From Pyrocephalus nanus (lineage: Eukaryota; Chordata; Aves; Passeriformes; Tyrannidae), in NCBI GenBank assembly GCA_038380795.1, contig CM076267.1, positions 20,048,001 to 20,112,000 on the forward strand: a stretch of DNA of 64,000 nucleotides, given 5' to 3'. Positions 37,063-47,095 of the stretch are shown in pieces. Every line of letters starts with the position of its first letter. Within the stretch, counting starts at the first letter, position 1. The position numbers were made by a program, and so were the translations under genes. A model generated the notes under the pieces. That model saw only the letters and a list, made by a program, of their open reading frames with translations, was not told where the DNA came from and made no database searches.

Positions 37063-37500
37063 CTTCCGGCACGCGCCGACGTTGCCTGGCGACCCGGCCC
37101 TCGCGGTGACGTGGGGGGGGCAGTGCCGGCCCCGGGCCTGCAGCGCTGCCCCCTCCCCGAACGGCGCTGCCCCCTCTCCGAACGGCGCTGCCCCCTCCCT
37201 GCAGGGTGCTGCCCCCTCCCTGCAGGGCGCTGCCCCCTCCCCGAACGGCGCTGCCCCCTCCCCGAACGGCGCTGCCCCCTCCCCGAACGGCGCTGCCCCC
37301 TCCCCGACGGCGCTGCCCCCTCCCCGAACGGCGCTGCCCCCTCCCTGCAGGGCGCCGCCCACCTCGCCCAGCCCCTCAGGCGCCCGCCGTGCCCCCGCCG
37401 GCGAGGCTGCTCTGCTTTAGCTCCGGGAGGGGGCGGCCCAAGTCCTGCGCGGGGCACGGGCCGCGCGGCGGGCCCGGGGACCTGCCCGTGAGGGGCGGCA
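36840..37500. promoter_or_regulatory. CpG island, presumed bidirectional CFAP210 / PHOSPHO2 promoter
   Basis: CpG-dense block containing CFAP210 exon 1 (minus strand) and lying about 0.5 kb before PHOSPHO2 coding sequence on the plus strand. The two genes are head to head with 944 bases between their ATG codons. A candidate PHOSPHO2 5' UTR donor, GTGAGT, is at 37,704, paired with the AG acceptor two bases before the PHOSPHO2 ATG. Large open frames on both strands are GC artefacts. Confidence 0.7.
37143..37351. repeat. 21-bp minisatellite, 10 copies, in the CFAP210/PHOSPHO2 promoter
   Basis: Tandem unit GCGCTGCCCCCTCCCCGAAC plus G, 21 bp. Copies 3, 4 and 10 end in CTGCAGG in place of CCGAACG; copy 8 lacks one base. 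It begins 80 bases upstream of the CFAP210 ATG. Because 21 is a multiple of three it reads open in several frames. Confidence 0.95.
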
Positions 37501-38006
37501 GATTCAGCCTCACGAAGGGCTGCGTTTCTTTTCGTGGGCTGCTTTGATATGGTGCGTCCTCGTTGAAGGCATTGGTTCCGGATGCTGAGTAGACGCTTCC
37601 TTTTGAAATCCCTCTTGAGGCGTTTTGCCAGGAGAATCCCGGTGTGTCTGTGTTGGCAAATGCTGATGGAGAAATTTAGAACCTGTGGTCGAACTGGTGG
37701 TGCGTGAGTACGGGAAAATCGACTCTGTGTTAGCAAGTATTAGTAACTGCAGCACGAGTTCAGATCCTGTCAGAGCAGCTATTTTAAACAGAAGTTAGAC
37801 ACTGAACTTTGACCTTTACAGACTGCATTTTTAGCTTCAGCACAACTTCCCATAGTTGTAGTGGCCATAAATAGTTTACTTTGTTTAGATATTTTCCTGC
37901 AGAATTTTTCTCATCTGTGCACAAGATCAGAGTAGGAATACAGTACTTGTGTTTATATAAATAATTTTCTTTTTTGTTTGTTTTGGAAACTTGTTTTCTC
38001 ACAGCT

Positions 38007-38732
38007 ATGAAATTTCTGTTGGTTTTTGATTTTGACCATACAATCATAGATGAAAATAGTGATACCTGGATTGTGAAATGTGCTCCAGAGAGAAAACTTC
38101 CTAATGGATTAAGAAACTCCTACCAACCAGGACGTTGGACAGAATATATGGGCAGAGTCTTTGCCTACTTGGGAGACAATGGTATCAAAGAAGATGAGAT
38201 GAAAAGAACTATGACAACAATTCCTTTCACTGCGGGAATGGTAGATCTTCTGGGGTTTATTGGCGAGAACAAAGAGTTGTTTGATTGCATAATTGTTTCA
38301 GATTCTAATACAGTATTTATTGACTGGATTTTGAAAGCTGCTGACTTCCATGAGGTTTTTGATGAAGTGTTTACAAACCCTGCAGCATTCAGCAGTGCTG
38401 GCTATCTTACTGTACAGAACTTCCATGCTCACCATTGTGCAAAGTGCCCAAAAAACCTTTGCAAAAGGAAAGTTTTAAAAGAATTTCTAGATAAACAGTT
38501 GGAGCGAGGAGTTAGTTATACACAAATTGTGTATATAGGTGATGGTGGAAATGACTTATGTCCAGTAATGTTTTTGAAGAAGAATGATATTGCTATGCCC
38601 AGGCAGGGGTATACCTTGGAGAAAAAGCTTTCTCAACTGGCTGAAGATCTCAGTCCTGTACAGTGTTCTGTTCTGGTTTGGTCATCTGCTACTGACATTA
38701 TGTCTTACCTGAAACTCCTTATAAAAGAATAA
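38007..38732 (+). CDS. PHOSPHO2: PHOSPHO2, pyridoxal phosphate phosphatase
   Basis: HAD-superfamily phosphatase that dephosphorylates pyridoxal 5'-phosphate and is related to PHOSPHO1. The whole protein lies in one exon: AG acceptor at 38003-38004, ATG at 38007, TAA at 38730-38732, 241 aa, exactly the human length. HAD motif I is near the N-terminus (FDFDHTIID, with the two catalytic Asp), motif II is IIVSDSNT, and motif IV is YIGDGGND. Cys-rich HHCAKCPKNLCKRK is also typical. The upstream ATG in frame at 37974 lies before the acceptor and is not used. Its 5' UTR exon should start in the shared CpG island. In mammals this gene also gives read-through transcripts into KLHL23, which lies next on the same strand here too. 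Confidence 0.97.
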   Translation: MKFLLVFDFDHTIIDENSDTWIVKCAPERKLPNGLRNSYQPGRWTEYMGRVFAYLGDNGIKEDEMKRTMTTIPFTAGMVDLLGFIGENKELFDCIIVSDSNTVFIDWILKAADFHEVFDEVFTNPAAFSSAGYLTVQNFHAHHCAKCPKNLCKRKVLKEFLDKQLERGVSYTQIVYIGDGGNDLCPVMFLKKNDIAMPRQGYTLEKKLSQLAEDLSPVQCSVLVWSSATDIMSYLKLLIKE

Positions 38733-39277
38733 TTCAAGTGATAAAAGTAAACTGATATATTAACTTCCTGGAAGAGAAAAAGTGCATGTATATAGAAGCA
38801 CAAAATTGGAAATTTGGGCTCTTATCTGAATTGACTTCTTTTAAACACAATATTAAACTGTTTATGTTCAATCTTGGCAATATTAGGAAAGGGGAGTAAA
38901 AAAGGCCTTCTAACATAGTACGCATTCCAACCTAAGTGGAGGAGGGGGATTTCGAGAGGACTTGTCATTATTCTTAGTCTACTCACTCCTCCCCAAGCCT
39001 TTACCTACTATATAACTGACTTTTGCTGTCCCACACGCTTAGGGGAAGGAGTAGGATTAGTGCAAAAAAGAATTAAATTCTTTCCTTACAAAAATTAGGT
39101 GACAGGAGCATGGTTCTGGAACTGTTGGCTTTTATACTTCTTTGATCTGATTGTAAATTATTTGGTACACTTGTGATCTTGTTTCATCTGAAGATTCATC
39201 TATATTTTCAATCTACTAAATATTTTACTGAACAAAATGACTTTTTAATACTTTGTATTATCTTGTACTGTAAAGAC

Positions 39278-39283
39278 AATAAA
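39278..39283 (+). terminator. PHOSPHO2: PHOSPHO2 poly(A) signal AATAAA
   Basis: AATAAA about 545 bases after the stop codon, in an AT-rich 3' UTR. The sequence after it becomes less AT-rich, which fits a transcript end. Confidence 0.6.
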
Positions 39284-39299
39284 AGTTGCTGTCACTGAC

Positions 39300-42200
39300 G
39301 TACACAATTTGTGTCATGTATTCTGCTGGTCGGTGTGTCCTCAGGCACCTGTTCTTGTCAGGGCCTGGAGAGAGTGAGCCCAAGTGTAGGTGTCAGCCTT
39401 TGGCTAACATCTTCATTTATTTTGCCAGCATGCCCTTTCTCTTCTGGCAGGCAGTAAGGATGTTGCTGGGTTTTTTAAAGAAAAGTTTCTCTCCTGTTCT
39501 GACCACTGCCCTGACTTTGGCTGCTGCCACTCTGTGGAGAGCTAACGTGGGTTTGACCATCCATGCTGACAGCTCCGAGTCAGCCTTTCCCTTGCCTGGT
39601 TTCTGCTGCAATGCCCAGGCCCACAGAATGGTGTGTATATATACATGTTTACATTGATTTTACTTATTCACTCTCATCCATATCTGTAGTACAATCCTCT
39701 CACAGGGTGGAAGGGAACATCTATGTCCATTTTAACTTTTAAACAGACTTGTTCTGTCTTCAAATAGTTTAAGGAATCATTTGTGAACATTCTCCTTTCT
39801 CTTTACCACTGAAAGGGGGATGAGTCTCAAGAGTTTGGCTATGCTTATAAAGATATTAAAAATAAGTCTCATTAAAATTAAATAATGTATTTCCATGCCA
39901 AATGTTTTTCTTCTTGTAGTCCCACAAAAGGTCCAAAAGGATGGTGTCGTCTGCTATTAAACTGAAGTCAGTTTTAGCTTAAGTGCTTTAATAGCTGATA
40001 AATTAGTCCAACTTTCACAGCACCTCAGTTGCAGATGGCTGAGGTGTAGCTCAGCAGCCTGCAGTTGCCATATTTGTCTTTGTTTTCTGTGCAGCATTGT
40101 TCTCATTTCCTTACAGACATTTGATGTTGTCACTACCTTCTTTTTCATTAATTGAAGATTTTTAGGAGTGGTCTTGCCTGTTTTCAGGCTGATAGTGTAT
40201 ATAAAAAAAGATTTCTGTTGCAGAGTTCCTTCCTTGCTTCACCTATTTTAATGAATTATAGAAGGTTGATTTGAACAATCTAAGATGTCCAGATGTCCAG
40301 AGTAATACACTTGAGTTCTCAGGAGCTTTGCTTTATTGATAGATATTTGATAGGTATCTGAGATGTTCATATTCAAGATCTTGTCATATTGTCTTGCACA
40401 GGGGAATGAAGAGAACGTCTGAAGAACTGGTGGGTCTCAAGTTTTGGCAGGTTTAAATTGTCTGATTTACAGGTCGTACAAAGGAACGGTAATGGCTGTT
40501 GCACAGGACAACTTTGTGTGTTACTTTTGGGGTTTAAGTTGTTGCTGTGGTTTAACCCCAGCCAGCAACTAAGTATCACACAGCCGCTTGCTCACTTCGT
40601 TCCCCCCTCACGGGGGAGAAGAATTGGGGAAAAAATTAAACCTCGTGGTTTGATAAGAACAATGTAATAACTGAAACAAATACAATACAGTAGTACTAAA
40701 TGATTATGATAATTGTAAAGAAAAGGAGAGAGAAAGGAAAGAAGTCCAGGAGAAACAAGTGATGCCCAATACAGTTGCTCACCACCTGCTGATAAATGCC
40801 CAGCCCACCCTCAAGCAGTGATCGGCCCCTCCCAGCCAACTCCCCCCCGGTTTGTGTACTGAGAGTGAAATCCTATGCTATGGAATATCCCTCTGGCCAC
40901 TTCAGGTCAGCTGTCTTGGCCATGTTCCCTGCAGTTCCTTGTGCAGCTCCTCACTGACAGAGCATGGGAAATTAAATTTAAAGTTCTTGACTTAGGGTAA
41001 GCACCTCTTAGCAACATCCAAAACATCAGTGTGCTGTCAACGTGATTCCCATAGTAAATCCAAAATACAGAAGTGAACCAGCTACTAAGAAGAAAATTAA
41101 CTCTATCCCAGCTGAAACCAGGACAGTTGTGTGTCTCTAATTCTGGATGTACTGCTGAATGTTCCATGTCCTGTGCTGGTCTCTTCTGTGATTTTAGAAC
41201 TTAGTTGTGGGATAGCTTGCTTTGAGCTTGTCCACAGATCTCAGATACTGCTTACTTAAAAAAACCAAAAAACGTAGTATGTCAATAATTACTCAGCTCT
41301 TTTTTTTTTTTTTTTTTTTGCCAGTTACATTAATTATTGCTCTTTTGGCCTTAAGGAACCTACCTCACAGTTTGCTTTGAAAGTGAGATATTGGGTGAGA
41401 AATTATTGTTCACGCTCAAAAAGGGGGTTTTTGTGGTTTTGATCAAAGTACTGAAGCAGGAGTTGAGAACAGATTAAGCAAAGTAGACTACTTGAAATAT
41501 TAGCAATTATGACCTAATCACTTCAATTAGAGGGTAGACCTAATTTGCTAGACAAAGTGCATGTTAGAGACAGAAGAAATTTTTGAATTCGAGTAGGCAG
41601 ACCATTAGTCAGGTCTTGTTTGGGTTCCCCCCCCCCTTAATAAAAGAGAAGAGAAGACTTTTCTGAAGCATGGCAATTACCAAATTTTTCCACATTTGGT
41701 TATCATGGAGGAAAGATGAGTTTTTCCAAAGGGTGAAGGTGGTTTGAGCTGGTAGTCCAGACAAAAGAGAAAGGGAGAAGCTCCTTGAAGGGGATGTATG
41801 TTCAGTACTAAGTGTTGCTGACCTCCAGACTTGCTGGCAGTTTATATGCTATCTGGGAGGGAGATGGCTTAGGTAAAATGTTATGTAAAGAAATGCATAA
41901 TAGAAGCCATACGTGTATGGGAAACTCTACGGTGATAGGTCTGCCACCACACACCGGCTGCTATGGAGAGTACTTAGCCTCAGTATTGTGTGCTAGTAGG
42001 ATGGCCGAGACTTGGAAGAAGTTCCTGCTTGTCCGTAGGAAGCTGATGAAATGGAAAATGTAAAACCACAGCAAAACAAATCTCTTGACATGGGGATGTA
42101 TAAACAGACTAAGGGCTTACAAGGGAATGCTCCAGAGAAAGAAATGGAGTAATGTAGCTGAGGAACATAGCCTCATGTCAGAGACAGCAGGGCTGTTACT

Positions 42201-42900
42201 AACTCCTGCAAAAGTTAATTCTCTGGACTAGCAGCGCATCAAGAGAGGTTGAAGAAACAGAAGGCATGAGATGTGTGAAGGTATGCTTTTTGGTTTTGTG
42301 GGGGTTTTTTGTTTGTTTGGATGAGTTTATTTTTGTCTCATGTTACTATGTAAAGGCCAAGGGCAAGTTTGAGACTTGTTGCATGGTTAGTACCGGAAGA
42401 AGGATGGCAGAGGGGTATGTCCACATACATGTTCCTGTTTGGATTCCTTTAGTTCATGCTTCTCCTGGGCATTGTGGAGGAAGTAACGCTGGTAATTGAA
42501 AGAAAAATATGATGCTTTTTCATCTGTGTAGAGCAGGAGCTCTCCTAATTTCTGCTTTTGAGTATTGCTATCACAATAACAAATATCCACCTCCTTTTGG
42601 TATGAGAAACCATTGCCAGTCCCTTCAATCCAGCAGAGCCTGGCTGCTGGATCCAAAGGATCCCAACTCTTCTGCAGATGAGGGAGAACCACAGCTGCTT
42701 GAACCCAGAGGATGCTGTGTTTCAAAGAAGGGTGTCCATTGCAGAAAATGTTTTGCTAGCGGAGAAGAGAAAAACTTCTTAAATTGTGAAGCACATTTTC
42801 AGAAGTTGTAAAAGCCAATATTGCCTTCTTCCTGAGTGATTGCTTCTAGTTGGAGTTTGTCGGCAAAATTTGTGACTGTCCTTTGCACCCTGCCAGGTTC
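39300..42900. other. PHOSPHO2-KLHL23 intergenic region
   Basis: Holds the solo LTR, a long T run at about 41,300-41,319 and a C10 run near 41,629. Open frames such as 39286-39657 and 42509-42811 have no similarity I recognise. PHOSPHO2-KLHL23 read-through transcripts, if made, would cross it. Confidence 0.6.
40543..41125 (+). mobile_element. Solo LTR of an endogenous retrovirus (ERVL-like), 583 bp
   Basis: Begins TGCTGTGG and ends CAGGACA, the TG...CA ends of an LTR, and is flanked by a perfect 5-bp target-site duplication GTTGT (40538-40542 and 41126-41130). The start (GGTTTAACCCCAGCCAGCAA) and end (TAACTCTATCCCAGCTGAAACC) match an LTR that is widespread in bird genomes. The 5-bp duplication fits class III/ERVL. 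No internal retroviral genes are present, so this is a recombined solo LTR. Diverged from the usual form at several sites. Confidence 0.9.
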
Positions 42901-42939
42901 GGATGTATGGGGAGAGCTCTGGCCGCCTCCTTTCGACTC

Positions 42940-43780
42940 CTGCCGAGGCAATGGGAGAGCCCCTGACTCTTGCTGCCCTTCCCAGTGTCGCTCTTGGGAG
43001 CGAGGGGCGCCTCCGCCAGAGGCGGCTTCAGGTCGCTGTCAGCGGCAGCCGAGGCCCCTCGCTTTGTTGTGTGGCTGAGTGACACCGAGCTGGTGACGCT
43101 CCCCAGGCATCTGCTCCTGTCCCTAATAAGGCCGGGCCGTCTGTCACCACCGCGGACAGCCTTTAACCCCTGCCCCGGGGTGGGAGCGCCGGGGCGGCGG
43201 CGGCGGCAGCGGTTCGGGCCGGACCTTCCCGAGGCGAGCGGGCGGGAGGGGCCGGGCGGGGCGCCGGGGCCGCGACCTCGCGGAGGGGTGCGGAGGGGTG
43301 CGGAGGGTGGGTGGGGGCGGCCGGGACACCAAAAGAGGAGCTGCTGCTGCTGCTGCTGCTGCTGCGGCGGCCGTGTCGCTCCCTCGGGCAGCTGCTCTTC
43401 CCAAGGCGATCCCGGCGCCACCGCGGGCTGCGAGCGCCTCTGGCCGCGGCCGCGCTCCGCACGGGCGTAAGCGCCGCGCCGGGCGGGACGGGGCGGCTGA
43501 GCTGTGCTGAGCAGCGTGGACAAAGCGGCGGGAGCTGCGGGGTGCGGCGATGGCCGCGGCCGCGCAGGAGGACTACGCCTACCTGTACAAGGACTCCGCG
43601 CATCCCGCCGGCTTCCTGGAGGCGTTCCGGGCGTTCTACCTGGACGGGCTATTCACCGACATCACCCTGCAGTGCGCTTCGGGGGTCATCTTCCACTGCC
43701 ACAGAGCCGCCCTGGCAGCCTGCAGCAGTTATTTCAAAGCCATGTTCACAGCCGATATGAAAGAGAAGTCCAAAAACCAG
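42940..43780. promoter_or_regulatory. KLHL23: CpG island / KLHL23 promoter and 5' UTR
   Basis: CpG-dense block ending in KLHL23 coding sequence. It contains closely spaced G runs at 43281-43317 (four or more runs of three to five G, plus strand) and a perfect (CTG)8 at 43341-43364, both within 270 bases upstream of the ATG and so probably in the 5' UTR or core promoter. Confidence 0.75.
43341..43364 (+). repeat. (CTG)8 trinucleotide repeat upstream of KLHL23 ATG
   Basis: Eight uninterrupted CTG units followed by CGG CGG. Located 186 bases before the ATG. Confidence 0.9.
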
Positions 43781-46700
43781 ATCAGCCTTCCCGGGCTCAG
43801 CCATGGGGTACTGGAAGCCCTTGTGAATTATGCATACACATCACAGATCCAGATAACAAAGAGAAATGTCCAAAGCCTACTACAAGCTGCAGACCTGCTC
43901 CAGTTTGTGTCTGTAAAGAAAGCCTGTGAGCAGTTTCTGGTGAGGCATTTAGATACTGACAACTGCATAGGTATGCACTCCTTTGCCGAATATCATGATT
44001 GCTCAGAACTAGAGAAAGAGTCCAGGAGGATATTGTTATGGCAGTTTGAAGAAGTGTGGAAGCAGGAAGAGTTTCTGGACATTGGCAAAGAGAAGCTCTC
44101 TTATATTCTTTCCAGAGAGAATCTCAATGTTCGGAAAGAAGAGGCTGCCATTGAAGCTGTTGTTAACTGGGTTGCACACAATGTGGAAGAAAGAATTGAA
44201 GACGTCTATGAACTGCTGAACTGCATCAAAGGAGACTTAGATAACATGTATTTGAGGTCAGCTTTAAGTCTACAAAAAAAAGGCCGACTCAATGGCCGTA
44301 AGATAAGGTCGCTCATATACAAGGCTCTCAGCCTCAAACCCAAAAGTCTTTCCAGAAGACCCACAGCAGTCATGTACGTGATTGGAGGATATTATTGGCA
44401 CCCCTTATCAGAAGTGCATGTTTGGGATCCTTTAACCAACGCATGGGTCCAGGGAACAGAGATGCCAGATCACACCAGAGAGAGCTATGGGGTCACTAGC
44501 TTGGGAGCAGACATATACGTGACAGGAGGTTACAGAACAGAGAGCATTGAAGCCCTTGACACTGTGTGGATTTATAACAGTGAGAGGGATGAGTGGACAG
44601 AAGGCTGCCCCATGCTCGATGCAAGGTATTACCACTGTGCAGTTTCCTTGAGTGGCTGCGTCTACGCACTGGGGGGGTATCGAAAGGGAGCTCCTGTGCA
44701 AGAAGCTGAGTTCTATGATCCTTTAATACAGAAATGGCTTCCCATTGCAAACATGATCAAAGGTAGGTAAACTTTTGTATGGTGTCTGCCTCCAGTGTCA
44801 ACCCTTTTGTATTTGTCACTTTTAAGTGCCATGGACACATTTAGGGCCTGATCCAAGTTCTAGAGAAGTCAACAGGAATCTCCTGTTAGTGCTGGTGGGC
44901 TTTGGTTCAGTTCTTCACTAGCCAAAAGACTACAAACATCCAAACGCTACGCTGGGCTGTGCCATGGAACACTAGGGTAGTAAAGCAAGTGGTAGTCTTG
45001 TTTAATTTTGCCTTCTTTCAGAGCAGAATTTCTGTCAAAATAGAAATCAGAAAACTACTGGGATTAGAGTCAATTCAGTAGGTGGTCAAAGAGCAAGCTC
45101 TAATTAGGGGTTGTCTTATTTCAGTAAAAGGCCAGATTACCAAGATTTTCTGAGCAATCATTTATAAAGGTGTCATCATTTAAAACTTCTTGCATGCGGT
45201 TTCCTTCTTTTTCTGTGTATCATCTGTTTAGGATCCTTAGTTTAATCGTTAGTGTGAGGATAATGAAAAGCACTAATACCTGAGTGATCTGTTAAAAATA
45301 TATGAATCATAGCCAAACTGAAGGGTATAATTTTGTTATGAAATTTATAAGCAGTTATAAATTTCATAATACATTTTTATAATTTAATACAAATATTTGC
45401 AATTTATTATAATAATTTAGTGTAAGTTGACACAACATAGTATTTTACTACATACATAGAATTTTTGGAGGTGTCTGTAACAAGAAAAAACATGCTTCTA
45501 CAACTTTTTCCATTGTTTGCATATTTTCTTCAAATATTGCTGCTATTCTCTTTTATTTCCTTCAAAAACAGAAATGCTATGCTAATATTATGAGCACTTG
45601 CGTATTCTATGCAGTTGTTTTGTCCAGTTTTCTGTGTCAAAAATCTTATGTGCTCAACTTCCCCCTTGTTTGATTTCATTTTGTTGTCCTAGAGACAGAT
45701 TTAACATGGCTCCATTCTATTTGTGTCCTTGTTTATACAATACCATAATTAGTAATACCATGAGAACAACTAAAAGTATTAGAAAAGACACTGAACAATC
45801 CTAACTCCCATTGTTTTTGTCTTTGCCATATAAGTGATTTTTTAAAATCTCTTTAACTTGGTGAAATATTGAATCTAATTCCCTACTCCAAAACCAGTGT
45901 GACAGTGTGACTTTAATTACTGCCTAAAAATGCTGTGAACTATCATATGCCTGTATTATATGTAATATGTATTGGTTACTGCAGTTTTATTTAGTTGTTC
46001 TTGACTTGCACTGATAAAGTGTCTTGACTAGTCTGTTTTACTCACATTCAGTCTGAACTTGCATACTGTGTACAGGGGTTGGAAATGCCACTGCCTGTGT
46101 CCTGCATGAAGTCATCTACGTAACTGGAGGTCACTACGGGTACAGGGGAAGCTGTACCTACAATAAAATCCAGAGATACCATTCAGGCAGCAATGAGTGG
46201 AGTATAGTCACCACAAGTCCACATCCAGGTAAATAATAATGTCTGTAACAAATGTAGAGCTTGATTTGATGACTTGTACCTGGGAGTCCTTAAGCCCAGT
46301 TAAGAGGTTTTGGCATATTCCTAATAAAAAAAGAGAAATGCCTGTAGGGCAGCAAGGACCATTTCCAGATTCTGAGAGGAAAAGGGAAGACCTTCTTCAA
46401 GCATCTGTCAAATAGAAATTGCTATATAAATACTGAATTAAGGAATGTTCACATTCTATTAAATAATATAACTTTCTATGAAATCTATCTATTTATAGAC
46501 ATTTGGCAAAAATAATTTATGTTAATTTTAGAAGGGTTTTCTCTATGTTCTATGCCTGGTAACAGTAAGCTTTTAAGCAATTCTCACTAAGTACTGCTGC
46601 TCAAGTCTTTATTTGCTGTAATGCCTTCAGCTTTCTTTTACCAAGTGTAGCAGAAACTTGAGGTGTCTCCTAAGCTCAGTGAAGAAACTGAGCCGCCCTC

Positions 46701-47095
46701 AGTGGTGCCCAGTGTTTGTCATGCAGTTGCACTTTAAGTTAAGGTTACCATGCTGAGTTGTACCGTATTCCTTTCTTTCCAAAGAATACGGATTGTGTTC
46801 AATTACATTACAAAACAAGATCTATTTTGTGGGTGGCCAGACCACGATCACGGACTGCTATGACCCAGAGCAAAACGAGTGGAAGCAGATGGCTCACATG
46901 ATGGAGAGAAGGATGGAGTGTGGCACAGTGGTCATGAATGGATGCATCTACGTAACAGGAGGATATTCCTATTCAAAAGGAACGTATCTGCAGAGTATTG
47001 AGAAATATGACCCTGAACTGAATACATGGGAAGCAGTAGGAAATCTTCCCAGTGCTATGCGGTCACATGGCTGTGTCTGTGTGTATAATGTGTAA
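43550..47095 (+). CDS. KLHL23: KLHL23, BTB-BACK-Kelch protein
   Basis: Kelch-like protein of the type that serves as substrate adaptor for CUL3 ubiquitin ligases. Three coding exons: 43550-44762, 46076-46228, 46785-47095; phases join to 559 codons, 558 aa, the human length. The ATG has a strong context (GCGATGG). BTB domain from about residue 36 (FTDITLQ, HCHRAALAACSSYF, MFTADMKEK), BACK domain to about 260, then six kelch repeats from about 275, each with the Gly-Gly and Tyr/Trp spacing (MYVIGGYYW, IYVTGGYR, VYALGGYRKG, VYITGG-type, IYFVGGQT, IYVTGGYSYSKG). The last residues, SHGCVCVYNV, are typical of KLHL23. Exons 2 and 3 each carry about one kelch unit. Confidence 0.97.
44763..46075 (+). 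other. KLHL23 intron 1
   Basis: 1.3-kb AT-rich intron with GT/AG ends. It contains a perfect 15-bp inverted repeat at 45336-45369. No repeat family or exon recognised. Confidence 0.8.
46229..46784 (+). other. KLHL23 intron 2
   Basis: 556-bp intron with GTAAAT donor and AAAG acceptor. AT-rich; nothing else recognised. Confidence 0.85.

Noticed and set aside
36512..37736. Long open frames on both strands (up to 361 codons) around the CFAP210/PHOSPHO2 promoter
   Set aside because: They arise from GC-rich DNA poor in stop codons and from the 21-bp minisatellite, whose length is a multiple of three. The predicted proteins are Pro/Ala/Arg repeats without similarity.
39286..39657. 123-codon plus-strand frame after PHOSPHO2
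   Set aside because: Starts next to the PHOSPHO2 poly(A) signal, no recognisable similarity or domain; probably chance.
42846..43523. Minus-strand frame of 225 codons with a glutamine run
   Set aside because: The glutamine run is the reverse reading of the (CTG)8 tract in the KLHL23 CpG island; no other support for a gene.
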